From: Bacteroidales bacterium
GTDB lineage: Bacteria > Bacteroidota > Bacteroidia > Bacteroidales > VadinHA17
DNA: 64,000 bases
Direction: 5' to 3'
Assembly: GCA_016715075.1 (NCBI GenBank)
Contig: JADKBK010000004.1
Coordinates: forward strand, 1 to 64,000
The notes beneath the pieces were generated by a model. The model saw only the letters and a list, made by a program, of their open reading frames with translations. It had not been told where the DNA came from and made no database searches. Below, in pieces: positions 20,585-29,692 of the stretch (the first letter of the stretch is position 1; each line of letters begins with the position of its first letter). A program made the translations under genes and the position numbers.

Positions 20585-21973
20585 TTAATTCACAGGATCA
20601 GCTGCAATTACTTTGCTGCTTATGGTACCGTCAGCAAAACTGGTATCAATAATGTCATCAGGTTTTACCTGATCACTGCTCTTAAGTATTTTGCCTTTCA
20701 GGGAGGTTATTGTATATCCTCTTTTAAGTACATTTTCAGGATTCAGGATATTTAATGATTTATCAAATCCGTTTAATCTGTTATTGTAATTATTCAATGA
20801 ATTAACAGTAAGTGTAATAAGGCTCTGTCTGGATGCTTCCAATGCTGAAGTCCGGTTAAGCGAAACTGTTTTTACAGACGAGATAAGTCTCGAAAGGTGA
20901 TTAGCTGAGACAACTCCCGATCTGAAGGTTTTTTCACGACCGATCCTTATAAGTTCCATCACTTTACCGGAAAGCGTAGCCATACTGGCTGAAATCAATA
21001 TGCGGGTCAAGGGCAATAACCTTATACTGTGGGTTTCTAATATGTTTTTATTCTCCTCAAGAATAATTCTTACATTATCCCTTATCCTGTTACAAAGATC
21101 AATCATTTCATTTTCAGCGCTAACCATTGTGTCAATAAGAAAATCGGCCACTGCAGTCGGAGTCTTGAGTGATTTGTTGGCGACAAGGTCAGTCACTGAT
21201 AAGTTCTTTTCATGTCCTATACCTGTAACAACCGGGAGCGGAAATTGAGTGACATGGTAGGCAATACTATAGTTGTCGAACCAGCTGAGGTCGGTTTGTG
21301 ATCCACCTCCTCTGATTATAACAACAAGGTCGAACAGCCCGGCATTATTTGCGATTTTATCGAGTGCATTTATTACTCCCTGTTCTGTTTCTGTACCCTG
21401 CATTGGCGTCTCAATAAGAGCTGTATAAAAGATGTATCCGTAACTGTTTCCCCTGAGGTGATTGATAAAATCAGTATAGCCGGCCGCACTTCCCGAAGAT
21501 ACCACAGCTATTCTCTGTGGAAGAAGCGGAAAATTCATTTCTTTGTTCATTGAAAAGACCCCTTCCTCCTCTAATCTTCTGATAATAAGTTGTCGTTTGA
21601 GAGCCATTTCACCCAAAGTGAAGGCAGGATCGATATCATTAATTACCAGGCTTAAACCATAGAGTTCATGGTATTCAACTTTTGCCTTCACAAGTATTTT
21701 AAGTCCTCCCCTGAGGGTCTCTCCGGTAATATTCTCAAAGAATGATTTTATAAAACCGAACCGGCTGTTCCAGATTATACCCCTTATCCTCGCCCTGATA
21801 TTTTTCTCGTCAGGATTTTTTTCTATAAGCTCCAGATAGCAGTGTCCCGACGAATTTACATTGATCTCGGAAATTTCTGCAGCGACCCATAATGTCTGAG
21901 GTATTGAGAGATACAAGGCATCTCTGATGATCAGTTGTAATTCAGATAATGATAATTTTTCGGTCATAATCAT
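20585..21973 (-). CDS. xseA: Exodeoxyribonuclease VII large subunit
   Basis: Catalytic subunit of exonuclease VII, which degrades single-stranded DNA to oligonucleotides. 462 residues: N-terminal OB-fold (LWVAAEISEINVNSSGHCYLEL, about 25-110), then the XseA core with RIAVVSSGSAAGYTDFINHL, VVIIRGGGSQTDLSWFDN and FPLPVVTGIGHEKNLSVTD (about residues 155-290). A long helical coiled-coil region and a C-terminal RGYTITSLKGKILKS segment follow. Length and motifs match functional XseA. An alternative ATG lies two codons in (21967). It is 6 bases from the upstream YwqK-like gene and is followed by xseB. Confidence 0.95.
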   Translation of the reverse strand: MIMTEKLSLSELQLIIRDALYLSIPQTLWVAAEISEINVNSSGHCYLELIEKNPDEKNIRARIRGIIWNSRFGFIKSFFENITGETLRGGLKILVKAKVEYHELYGLSLVINDIDPAFTLGEMALKRQLIIRRLEEEGVFSMNKEMNFPLLPQRIAVVSSGSAAGYTDFINHLRGNSYGYIFYTALIETPMQGTETEQGVINALDKIANNAGLFDLVVIIRGGGSQTDLSWFDNYSIAYHVTQFPLPVVTGIGHEKNLSVTDLVANKSLKTPTAVADFLIDTMVSAENEMIDLCNRIRDNVRIILEENKNILETHSIRLLPLTRILISASMATLSGKVMELIRIGREKTFRSGVVSANHLSRLISSVKTVSLNRTSALEASRQSLITLTVNSLNNYNNRLNGFDKSLNILNPENVLKRGYTITSLKGKILKSSDQVKPDDIIDTSFADGTISSKVIAADPVN

Positions 21974-21979
21974 TTCTGC

Positions 21980-22768
21980 TTATTTCATGATACCCGTTTT
22001 TTCAGGGTCCTGAACATTGTCCTTGTTTTTTTCAAGATTATCAAGATATTTTGCCTGGTCAATATCCATCTGCCGGTCATTTGTAATTCCGTCAGTATAT
22101 TCAATTTTGTATTTTACCGTTCCATCGGTGTTATAGATTAGCCATTCTCCATCCCTTGCATCCTTTCTGTACCAGCCTGAAAACTCTATCCTTCCATCCT
22201 CAAACCATGTTTCGAATTTCCCTTCCAGCAGTCCGTTGAGGTAATTGCTTCTCAGCAGAAGTGCTCCATCCGGATAATATCTTGTCCATTCCCCCTGTCT
22301 TATGCCTTTTTGATATGTTAGCTTTTCTGCGATGGTACTGTCGGGGTAGAATTGAATAGAAAGGCCATTCCTGAGATCATCGGCATAAATATCTTCAGAA
22401 ATAAGATAATCTTTTATACCGGCGGAAAAGAACTGCCATTTACCTTCTTTCTTCTGGTTAACATATTTCCCTTTTGATGCAACATAACCGTTTGGATGAT
22501 AAAGAGTGGCATTTGCCTCCATGCCATTATCGCTGAACTGAAGCACTGATTTGAGAGTTTTATCCTCATAGTATCTTATGAATTCACCCACAGGATGGTC
22601 ATCATTAAAATATCCTTCGTACAGTATGGTTTGGTCAGGATATCTCTTTATCCAGCGTCCCTGTTTTTTACCCCTTATGTCAGTCTGATTGAGTGGAGCC
22701 TGAGGCTGGCAAAGGACAAGAGATGTAATTGCCAGGAGCGAGGCGGATATAAATATTTTAAGGTTCAT
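21980..22768 (-). CDS. Secreted YwqK/MORN-like repeat protein
   Basis: About 262 residues from the ATG at 22768, giving a clean signal peptide (MNLKIFISASLLAITSLVLC). The longer frame to 22855 adds an implausible Cys-rich leader. The body is a run of about seven MORN-like/YwqK repeats (PF07661-like), each with a G.W..YY.DG..L pattern: GRWIKRYPDQTILYEGYF, GKWQFFSAG, GEWTRYYPDGALLLRSNY, GEWLIYNTDGTVKYK. Such proteins are common in Bacteroidota and often named toxin-antitoxin system YwqK antitoxin by automatic annotation, but no toxin lies nearby, so that name is not supported. The function is unknown; it is probably a periplasmic or surface protein. The Cys at the end of the hydrophobic stretch makes a lipoprotein possible. 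Confidence 0.78.
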   Translation of the reverse strand: MNLKIFISASLLAITSLVLCQPQAPLNQTDIRGKKQGRWIKRYPDQTILYEGYFNDDHPVGEFIRYYEDKTLKSVLQFSDNGMEANATLYHPNGYVASKGKYVNQKKEGKWQFFSAGIKDYLISEDIYADDLRNGLSIQFYPDSTIAEKLTYQKGIRQGEWTRYYPDGALLLRSNYLNGLLEGKFETWFEDGRIEFSGWYRKDARDGEWLIYNTDGTVKYKIEYTDGITNDRQMDIDQAKYLDNLEKNKDNVQDPEKTGIMK

Positions 22769-22800
22769 ACAAGGAAACGTGAAAGATTGTACAAAAGTAC

Positions 22801-22836
22801 AAAAAAAAGCAGGGACACAATATTTTGTGTCCCTGC
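22801..22836 (-). terminator. Terminator after dnaK
   Basis: A perfect 12-bp stem (22809-22820 with 22825-22836, GCAGGGACACAA / TTGTGTCCCTGC) with loop TATT. On the minus strand it is followed by eight T's (22801-22808). It sits 25 bases after the dnaK stop. Confidence 0.9.
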
Positions 22837-22860
22837 ATATATAAAACGATTTCAATTTAA

Positions 22861-24774
22861 TTATTTGACCTCTTCAAAATCAACATCAGTAACTTCGTCA
22901 CTGCCTGATTTCCCGCTGCCGCCATCCCCTGGCTGATCTGGTCCTGGCTGAGTTGCACCCTGTCCGGTATTCTGGGCACTTTTGTACATCTCTTCAGAAG
23001 CGACCTGCCACACTGAGTTTAATTCTGCAAGGGCTTTATCAATAGCATCGACATCCTGAGCTTTGTGAGCCTCCTTCAGATTCGCAAGGGCCGTTTCAAT
23101 TGCCGGTTTTTTATCAGCAGGCAGTTTGTCTCCAAACTCTTTCAGCTGTTTTTCAGTGGTGAATATCATTGAATCGGCTGTATTGATCTTATCGACCTTT
23201 TCTTTTGCTTTTGTATCAGCTTCTGCGTTGGCTTTAGCTTCCTCTCTCATTCTTCTTATCTCATCATCGCTGAGACCGGATGATGCTTCGATCCTTATTC
23301 TCTGTTCTTTTCCGGTTCCCCTGTCTTTTGCAGTCACATGAAGGATCCCATTGGCATCGATATCAAATGTTACCTCAATCTGTGGTATGCCTCTTGGGGC
23401 AGGTGGAATACCATCAAGATGGAATCGTCCGATAGTTTTATTTCCTGGTGCCATTGGCCTTTCTCCCTGTAGAACGTGTATCTCCACAGAAGGCTGGCTG
23501 TCAGCGGCTGTAGTGAATACCTCAGTTTTCTTGGTCGGGATAGTAGTGTTCGATTCGATGAGTCTTGTCATCACTCCGCCCATTGTTTCAATACCCAGGG
23601 ATAATGGTGTGACATCAAGCAGCAGCACATCCTTCACTTCTCCTGTGAGTACACCGCCCTGTATTGCAGCTCCGATTGCAACAACCTCGTCAGGGTTAAC
23701 ACCTTTCGAAGGAACACGGCCGAAAAACTTTTCAACAAGCTGCTGTATTGCTGGAATACGGGTTGAACCTCCAACAAGGAGGACTTCGTCTATTTCAGTT
23801 ACTGCCAGCCCTGAATCCTTAAGTGCAATTTTACACGGTTCTATACAAGCCTGTATCAGCTTATCGCAGATCTTCTCAAAATTTGCCCTTGTAAGAGTTT
23901 TCACCAGATGCTTTGGAATTCCATCAACGGGCATGATATAAGGAAGATTTATCTCGGTTGAAGTTGAACTCGAGAGTTCGATCTTGGCTTTCTCAGCAGC
24001 CTCCTTGAGACGCTGCAGAGCCATCGGATCTTTTCTAAGATCAACACCTTCCTCCTTAAGGAATTCCTCCGCCATCCAGTCAATTATCATGTGGTCAAAA
24101 TCGTCGCCTCCAAGGTGAGTGTCACCATTGGTTGATTTTACTTCAAATACTCCATCACCAAGCTCAAGTATAGAGATATCAAATGTACCGCCACCAAGGT
24201 CGAATACTGCAATTTTCAGGTCCTGTGATTTCTTGTCCAGACCATATGCAAGTGAAGCTGCAGTAGGCTCATTAATAATTCTTTTGACATTCAAACCTGC
24301 AATCTCTCCGGCTTCTTTTGTGGCCTGACGCTGTGAGTCACTGAAATATGCAGGAACAGTTATCACTGCATCTGTAACCTCCTGACCGAGATAATCCTCA
24401 GCAGTCTTTTTCATCTTCTGAAGAATCATAGCAGATATCTCCTGAGGAGAGTAATTCCGGTCATCAATTTTTACTCTGGGTGTATTATTGTCGCCTTTAA
24501 CAACAGTATAAGATACCCTTTTTATCTCCTTGGTAACCTTATCATAAGTCTCACCCATGAACCGTTTAATAGAAAAAACAGTTTTTTTGGAGTTGGTAAT
24601 AGCCTGTCTCTTGGCAGGATCGCCAACTTTGCGCTCGCCGTTCTCTACAAAAGCAACTATGGATGGGGTGGTTCTTTTACCCTCACTGTTGGGTATGACA
24701 ACAGGCTCGTTGCCTTCCATTACTGCAACGCATGAATTTGTTGTGCCCAGATCTATACCAATTATTTTTCCCAT
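22861..24774 (-). CDS. dnaK: Molecular chaperone DnaK (Hsp70)
   Basis: 637 residues, full length. ATP-dependent cytoplasmic chaperone acting with DnaJ and GrpE. The N-terminus GKIIGIDLGTTNSCVAVMEG is diagnostic. Further Hsp70 signatures: IAVFDLGGGTFDISILELGDG and VLLVGGSTRIPAIQQLV in the ATPase domain, the DVTPLSLGIETMGG linker, the peptide-binding domain with ITVTAKDRGTGKEQ-like strands, and the acidic C-terminal end DEVTDVDFEEVK. dnaJ and grpE are not adjacent. It is transcribed alone, ending in a strong terminator. Confidence 0.98.
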   Translation of the reverse strand: MGKIIGIDLGTTNSCVAVMEGNEPVVIPNSEGKRTTPSIVAFVENGERKVGDPAKRQAITNSKKTVFSIKRFMGETYDKVTKEIKRVSYTVVKGDNNTPRVKIDDRNYSPQEISAMILQKMKKTAEDYLGQEVTDAVITVPAYFSDSQRQATKEAGEIAGLNVKRIINEPTAASLAYGLDKKSQDLKIAVFDLGGGTFDISILELGDGVFEVKSTNGDTHLGGDDFDHMIIDWMAEEFLKEEGVDLRKDPMALQRLKEAAEKAKIELSSSTSTEINLPYIMPVDGIPKHLVKTLTRANFEKICDKLIQACIEPCKIALKDSGLAVTEIDEVLLVGGSTRIPAIQQLVEKFFGRVPSKGVNPDEVVAIGAAIQGGVLTGEVKDVLLLDVTPLSLGIETMGGVMTRLIESNTTIPTKKTEVFTTAADSQPSVEIHVLQGERPMAPGNKTIGRFHLDGIPPAPRGIPQIEVTFDIDANGILHVTAKDRGTGKEQRIRIEASSGLSDDEIRRMREEAKANAEADTKAKEKVDKINTADSMIFTTEKQLKEFGDKLPADKKPAIETALANLKEAHKAQDVDAIDKALAELNSVWQVASEEMYKSAQNTGQGATQPGPDQPGDGGSGKSGSDEVTDVDFEEVK

Positions 24775-25083
24775 TTTATATTAATTTAAATATTCTTTTT
24801 TGATATTCTGAACCATGTCCGTTTTGATTTGGGCAGGTTTTAAGATACCGTTTAACATTTATGTCATGTGGTTTATGCAATGATTATGCCATTAAAAAAA
24901 ACACCCTGTTTTATGTAAATATGGCACCCCTCTTTAAAGAAAGCCAGATCTTCAGATTGATTGTGTGACAAAACGACAGAAAATCCGGTAAAGGCTGACA
25001 ATTTAAAAAGATCTCACACCTGCATAGATATCATCCATAACAAATAAGTAACTTTGCCTGTCGGAAATAAAATATTAATTATT
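24775..25083. other. Divergent intergenic region dnaK / panB
   Basis: 309 bases with no ORF. The panB-proximal end carries a good -7 element. For dnaK no TAnnTTTG element on the minus strand was recognised, and no CIRCE-like inverted repeat (TTAGCACTC-N9-GAGTGCTAA) is present, so HrcA control is not supported. Confidence 0.5.
25049..25056 (+). promoter_or_regulatory. Bacteroidota-type -7 element for panB
   Basis: TAACTTTG fits TAnnTTTG exactly, 27 bases before the preferred panB ATG. No clear TTG at -33. Confidence 0.5.
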
Positions 25084-25899
25084 ATGTCGATACATAAAAG
25101 TGTAAAAAGGGTTACAACTCACGTTCTGAATGAGATGAAGCTTAAAGGTGAAAAGATCGCCATGCTTACTGCCTATGATTATTCCATGGCAAAGATTATT
25201 GATGAAGCAGAAATTGATGTCATACTTGTTGGTGATTCTGCCTCCAATGTGATGGCAGGTTATGATACAACTCTTCCCATTACTCTCGATAATATGATCT
25301 ATCATGCCGCATCGGTAGTCAGAGCGGTGAAAAGAGCCCTCGTCGTTGTTGATCTGCCTTTCGGGACATACCAGGGAAATTCAAAGGAAGCACTGGCTTC
25401 CTCCATCAGAATAATGAAGGAGACTGGTGCTCACGCAGTAAAACTTGAAGGAGGGCGTCAGATCGTGGAATCGATAGAAAGGATACTTTCAGCCGGCATT
25501 CCTGTTATGGGGCATCTAGGGCTTACTCCCCAGGCTATTCATAAATTCGGCACTTATGTTGTCCGTGCCAGGGAGGAAGAAGAAGCCAGACGATTAATGG
25601 AGGATGCAAAGCTGCTGGAACAGGTTGGCTGTTTTGGTATTGTCCTTGAGAAAATTCCGGCCAGACTTGCCGAAGAGGTCACAAACAGCCTTAAAATTCC
25701 TCTTATTGGAATAGGAGCTGGCGGCAAAACAGATGGTCAGGTGCTGGTACTTCACGATATGCTTGGTCTGACACAGGAATTCTCCCCGCGATTCCTGAGG
25801 AGATACCATAATCTGCATGCTGAAATTAAAGGCGCGGTGCAGTCATATATCAGCGATGTGAGATCAAGGGATTTTCCTAATGAGAAGGAACAGTACTAA
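25084..25899 (+). CDS. panB: 3-methyl-2-oxobutanoate hydroxymethyltransferase
   Basis: First committed enzyme of pantothenate/CoA synthesis: transfers a hydroxymethyl group from 5,10-methylene-THF to 2-oxoisovalerate, giving ketopantoate. 271 residues in a TIM-barrel family. Signatures: MLTAYDYSMAKIIDEA, VILVGDSASNVMAGYDTTLP (metal-binding Asp), VVVDLPFGTYQ, AVKLEGG (Lys/Glu), VMGHLGLTPQ and IGIGAGGKTDGQVLVLHD. The ATG at 25084 is preferred over an upstream in-frame one at 25054, which falls inside the promoter element and adds a non-homologous leader. The RluA-like gene begins 6 bases after the stop, forming an operon. Confidence 0.95.
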   Translation: MSIHKSVKRVTTHVLNEMKLKGEKIAMLTAYDYSMAKIIDEAEIDVILVGDSASNVMAGYDTTLPITLDNMIYHAASVVRAVKRALVVVDLPFGTYQGNSKEALASSIRIMKETGAHAVKLEGGRQIVESIERILSAGIPVMGHLGLTPQAIHKFGTYVVRAREEEEARRLMEDAKLLEQVGCFGIVLEKIPARLAEEVTNSLKIPLIGIGAGGKTDGQVLVLHDMLGLTQEFSPRFLRRYHNLHAEIKGAVQSYISDVRSRDFPNEKEQY

Positions 25900-25905
25900 T
25901 TTAAA

Positions 25906-26588
25906 ATGACAATGGCTGAAATCTTATTCGAAGACAATCATATAATAGCTGTTTACAAGCGATCTTCTGATCTTGTCCAGGGAGACAAAACCGGTGATAT
26001 GTCGCTTGATAATGAGGTGAAAAGATATTTAGAGGAGAAATACAAAAAACCAGGCAAGGCTTTTCTTGGCGTTGTACACCGGCTTGACCGTCCGGTAAGC
26101 GGGTACTCCTGTTTGCCAGAACCTCCAAGGCACTGGAAAGACTAAATGAGATGTTCCGGACCAGACAGGTTACCAAGATCTACCTGGCAGTAGTAAAGGA
26201 GAGGCCACCGGAAGATGAGGCAACAATCAGCCATTTCCTGAAAAAAAATGAACAACAAAACAAAAGTTATGTCTTTGATAATGAGGTTAAGGGATCCAAG
26301 GAAGGAAGCCTGACTTACAGGTTAAAGGCACGATCAGAGAAATACTATCTTCTGGAGGTCGAACTTCATTCAGGCAGGCACCATCAGATCAGAGCTCAAC
26401 TGGCAAAAATCGGATGCCCCATTAAAGGCGATCTAAAATATGGTTTTCCACGGTCAAATGAAGATGGCAGTATAAGCCTTTTTGCCAGGAAACTGGAATT
26501 TATCCATCCTGTAAAAAAAGAACCTGTCACAATTACCGGACATTTCCCGGAAGGTGATATCTGGTCTGTTTTTGTTGATTCAGTATAA
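25906..26588 (+). pseudogene. RluA-family 23S rRNA pseudouridine synthase, one-base frameshift
   Basis: The reading frame starts AEILFEDNHIIAVYKR and contains the catalytic motif VVHRLDRPVSG (nucleophile Asp). It then shifts at the GGG of 26101-26103. Adding one G restores VSGVLLFARTSKALERLNEMF and joins without loss to the frame ending at 26588 (TKIYLAVVKERP, ELHSGRHHQIRAQLAKIGCPIKGDLKYG, LFARKLEFIHPV). The restored protein is about 228 residues, the size of compact RluA-type synthases that lack an S4 domain. Function: uridine to pseudouridine in rRNA or tRNA; the target is not deducible. The loss is one base in a homopolymer with no other damage, so sequencing error or a very recent mutation are both possible. 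It is co-transcribed with panB. Confidence 0.88.
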
Positions 26589-26593
26589 AAAAA

Positions 26594-26619
26594 GAATGAG
26601 CCAGCCAGCTGACTCATTC
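26594..26619 (-). terminator. Bidirectional hairpin between converging genes
   Basis: GAATGAG ... CTCATTC stem extended by CCAGC/GCTG-type pairs with one mismatch. On the minus strand the hairpin is followed by seven T's (26587-26593 region), suiting the gene at 26701-27177. It also ends the panB operon. Confidence 0.72.
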
Positions 26620-26700
26620 CTGAACTTAAACCTTTAATACCGTATATCATCTATTATCCTTTGTCTTCAGGATTTGTTTACTGTTTTTTACAATAATCAT

Positions 26701-27177
26701 TTATTTTTTATCAAAGCTTTTTTCTATCTCCTTCGTAATTTTCTTTACTTTATCATAGTCGCTGCCTTCAATTGTTATCACAACTCCATCCCTGGCAATG
26801 ACATACCTGGTTTTTTCAGAATCCTGACCAATCTTATCCGAATCGGAGCTGATTATTGTTATCTCTTTATTGATCTGCCTGTCAGAATCATCTCCTTCTG
26901 AGGATGTTGTCACAATATACTTTTTACATTCCCTGTTCCCTGGTGCACTATCTTCTCCCTCGTGAGCCAGGATTATTGTATGTCCGTTCTTAAGCACTAT
27001 GGAATCGTTTAACGGCTTTCCGGTTATGAGCGTGTCAAGTACGATATCATCTCCTCTGTTATCAGCAATTACAATTTTGATCCTCTGTTCACTCTTCCCG
27101 TCCTGTCCTGCTGCAAAGGTGAAATGGAACATTATAACAAAGAAGACCGCACTTAGTATCCTTATCTCTCTTTTCAT
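26701..27177 (-). CDS. Small secreted protein of unknown function
   Basis: 158 residues: signal peptide (about 1-24, LSAVFFVIMFHFTFAAGQ) followed by a hydrophilic, acidic, beta-rich body (IKIVIADNRGDDIVLDTLI, NGHTIILAHEGED, RYVIARDGVVITIEG) and a Lys-rich C-terminal helix. No family recognised. It diverges from the histidine kinase at 27311 across a 133-bp region with promoters on both strands. A periplasmic protein regulated by, or feeding signals to, the adjacent two-component pair is an inference from position only. Confidence 0.7.
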   Translation of the reverse strand: MKREIRILSAVFFVIMFHFTFAAGQDGKSEQRIKIVIADNRGDDIVLDTLITGKPLNDSIVLKNGHTIILAHEGEDSAPGNRECKKYIVTTSSEGDDSDRQINKEITIISSDSDKIGQDSEKTRYVIARDGVVITIEGSDYDKVKKITKEIEKSFDKK

Positions 27178-27204
27178 TGAAGCATTTATGAATTAATTTG
27201 ATTG

Positions 27205-27212
27205 CAAATTTA
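27205..27212 (-). promoter_or_regulatory. -7 element for the small secreted protein
   Basis: Reads TAAATTTG on the minus strand, matching TAnnTTTG, 28 bases before the ATG at 27177. Confidence 0.45.
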
Positions 27213-27273
27213 TCATTTAGGAGGGTTTACGAGGTTAATTATAGATTAATTAGCGTTAATGAAAAGTTAAATA

Positions 27274-27306
27274 TTGATTTAGTGATGAGTTTATGATTTA
27301 ATTTTG
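27274..27306 (+). promoter_or_regulatory. Promoter with both -33 and -7 elements, near-leaderless
   Basis: TTG at 27274-27276 and TAATTTTG at 27299-27306, separated by 22 bases, matching the Bacteroidota consensus. The histidine kinase ATG is at 27311, four bases after the -7 box, so transcription would begin at or next to the start codon. Confidence 0.6.
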
Positions 27307-27310
27307 CGAC

Positions 27311-28963
27311 ATGAACAGGAAGAAATTTGCCGGACTAATAATTATGATGCTTTTGTCGATTCTGGGTATCATATGGGTGCAGATCGTATGGATCAGGAAT
27401 GCAATAAATATCCGTAATGAATCATTCAATAATGCAGTTTATATCAGTCTTACAAATGCTGCCAATGCAATTGAGTCATCGAGAAAACTGAATTTCTTCA
27501 ATAATTTTGTCATGGATGATCCCGGACTTTATAACAATGATGTCAGGGGTTCTTCAAATTATCTAAGCATAAACAGTTACAGTTCTGATGCGGGTACCAA
27601 TCTGAGAGTGAATATTTCCAATCAGTCTTTCTCAGGGAATAGTGATACAGGCAGGATAACTATAAACGAAAAATCATTTGCTGTCAGCGGCGATACAACA
27701 ATTATATCTGATACTGATACGGTTATCTATTCTGCCACACAGCTGCCCGGTAAGATGAGTATTGCTGAACCCGGACAGGAATTGAATTCAGGTTCAAGAC
27801 CGTTATATGTCCGTCAGAGTGATTTTGTAGATTGGGTGAAAAAGAGATCGGCGGAGTTTCAAAACATGAGCGATAAGATCATTTCGGAGATCTATCAGTG
27901 GGAAAAGACCCTTGAGCTTGATAATAAGGAGATTGAATACTCTCTTAAACAGACTTTTACCTTTGCCGGTATACAGACTCCTTTTGAATATGCAATTGTG
28001 AAAGACGGAGTTGTACAGCCAGGTACATTTACAAGATCTGATAAACAGGATTTTGTAAAAAGCAACTATAAGATAAGACTTTTCCCGGGAAATATAATCA
28101 GGCAGGATCTGATCCTCTCTGTTGTTTTTCCTGAGCGCACCAATTATATACTGGGTTCAATCTCCTGGTTACTGGGCGGATCAATGCTCTTCTCCCTCTT
28201 TATACTGGCTACTTTTGGATTGAGCCTGTATTTTATTATCAGACAGAAGAAGATTTCAGAGATAAAATCGGATTTTATCAATAATATGACTCATGAGTTT
28301 AAGACTCCGATTGCGACAATTTCTCTTGCTGCCGATACTATTGTAAATCCTAAAATCATCAATAATGAAGCCAGTGTAAGGCATTTTATCGGTATGATAA
28401 AGAAGGAGAACAGCAGGATGAATAAAAAGGTCGAATCAATTCTGCAGATAGCTTCCCTTGACAAGAAGGAGATTGAATTCAGATTTGAAAATGTTTCACT
28501 TCATACAATTATTGAACATGCGGTAGAAACAATAGAAATTCAGGTGCAGCAGCGAAATGGCCGGATTGATCTTTTTCTTGATGCAGCCGATCATGTTTTA
28601 TTTGGGGATAGTGAACACCTTACCAGTTTAATCAATAATCTGCTCGACAATGCTATTAAATATTCACCCGATACTCTTGAGATAAGGGTTAGTACAAAAA
28701 ACAGTGAAAGAGGGATTGTTGTTTCGGTGGAGGATAAGGGGATAGGAATGAGCAAATCGGTACAGAGCAAGATATTCGAAAGATTTTACAGGCAGAGTTC
28801 CGGTAATGTGCATGATGTCAAAGGATTTGGACTTGGCTTAAACTATGCAAGAGCAATTATTGAAGCACATAAGGGCAACATATCTGTTTTCAGTGAACCG
28901 GGAAAAGGAAGCCGGTTTGATGTATATTTACCATTAAATCTGGGGGACAATAAAGATGAGTAA
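27311..28963 (+). CDS. Membrane sensor histidine kinase
   Basis: 550 residues. TM1 at about residues 8-27, a periplasmic sensor region of about 250 residues with no known domain, and TM2 at about 282-310. Then HisKA with FINNMTHEFKTPIATISLA (phosphorylated His328) and HATPase_c with NLLDNAIKYS (N box), VEDKGIGMS (G1), FERFYRQ (F box) and GFGLGLNYARAII (G2). All catalytic boxes are present. The downstream response regulator overlaps the 3' end by 8 bases, so the two form a translationally coupled pair. The ligand is unknown. Confidence 0.93.
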   Translation: MNRKKFAGLIIMMLLSILGIIWVQIVWIRNAINIRNESFNNAVYISLTNAANAIESSRKLNFFNNFVMDDPGLYNNDVRGSSNYLSINSYSSDAGTNLRVNISNQSFSGNSDTGRITINEKSFAVSGDTTIISDTDTVIYSATQLPGKMSIAEPGQELNSGSRPLYVRQSDFVDWVKKRSAEFQNMSDKIISEIYQWEKTLELDNKEIEYSLKQTFTFAGIQTPFEYAIVKDGVVQPGTFTRSDKQDFVKSNYKIRLFPGNIIRQDLILSVVFPERTNYILGSISWLLGGSMLFSLFILATFGLSLYFIIRQKKISEIKSDFINNMTHEFKTPIATISLAADTIVNPKIINNEASVRHFIGMIKKENSRMNKKVESILQIASLDKKEIEFRFENVSLHTIIEHAVETIEIQVQQRNGRIDLFLDAADHVLFGDSEHLTSLINNLLDNAIKYSPDTLEIRVSTKNSERGIVVSVEDKGIGMSKSVQSKIFERFYRQSSGNVHDVKGFGLGLNYARAIIEAHKGNISVFSEPGKGSRFDVYLPLNLGDNKDE

Positions 28964-29654
28964 TAAAAATGACAAGATTTTCCTTGTGGAGGATGATTTA
29001 AGCTTCGGATCAGTGTTAAAGTCATATCTTGAAATCAATGACTATACTGTTGAGTGGGTGGATGATGGCAAATATGCCCTGGACCATTTCAGAAAAGGTC
29101 TTTTTAATATATGCATTCTGGATATTATGCTTCCCCATGTCGACGGATTTACAATTGCCAATGAGATAAGGCAGATTAACAATGAGGTTCCGATAATTTT
29201 CCTCACGGCAAAAAAACTGAAAGAGGATGTCCTTAAGGGTTATGGAGTTGGAGGGGATGATTATATAACCAAACCGTTCGATACAGACATACTCCTGGCA
29301 AAGATAAAGGCAATTCTTTCCAGGCGGGATTTCCAGAGCGGTACAAAGGATATTTTTGAAATTGGAAAGTATATTTTCAATGCCAAATTAAGAACACTGA
29401 CAATCGGAGATATTGAAAACAAGCTTTCTCCCAAGGAGGCTCAGCTTCTTGAATTACTGGCAATAAATCCTAATACTTTAATAAGCAGGGAAATGGCACT
29501 TAAGAAGATATGGGGATCTGATGATTATTTTACAGCCAGAAGTATGGATGTTTATATTACAAAGCTAAGGAAGTTTTTATCGGAGGATCCAAACCTGAAT
29601 ATCAAGAATATTCATGGTGCCGGATTTCAGCTTATTATGCGGGATGGTGAATAA
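28956..29654 (+). CDS. OmpR-family response regulator
   Basis: 232 residues: receiver domain (about 1-120) with acidic pair VEDD, phospho-acceptor Asp56 in CILDIMLPHVDGF, Thr in IFLTAKK and Lys in YITKPFD; then a winged-helix Trans_reg_C domain (about 130-230) with NKLSPKEAQLLELLA, LISREMALKKIWG and YITKLRKFL. Cognate partner of the preceding kinase. Expected to bind DNA directly; the targets are not evident from the window. Confidence 0.95.
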   Translation: MSNKNDKIFLVEDDLSFGSVLKSYLEINDYTVEWVDDGKYALDHFRKGLFNICILDIMLPHVDGFTIANEIRQINNEVPIIFLTAKKLKEDVLKGYGVGGDDYITKPFDTDILLAKIKAILSRRDFQSGTKDIFEIGKYIFNAKLRTLTIGDIENKLSPKEAQLLELLAINPNTLISREMALKKIWGSDDYFTARSMDVYITKLRKFLSEDPNLNIKNIHGAGFQLIMRDGE

Positions 29655-29668
29655 GACCTGATTTTTTC

Positions 29669-29676
29669 TATTTTTG
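29669..29676 (+). promoter_or_regulatory. Possible -7 element for the glucosaminidase gene
   Basis: TATTTTTG matches TAnnTTTG, 16 bases before the ATG at 29693 and after the response regulator stop. No TTG at -33. Confidence 0.35.
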
Positions 29677-29692
29677 CGAAAACAAAATTGAT

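Noticed and set aside
21980..22768. Antitoxin of a toxin-antitoxin system (usual automatic name for YwqK-like proteins)
   Set aside because: The protein is secreted, and the neighbours are dnaK and xseA, with no toxin-like gene.
24775..25083. CIRCE/HrcA operator for dnaK
   Set aside because: The characteristic inverted repeat is absent on both strands.
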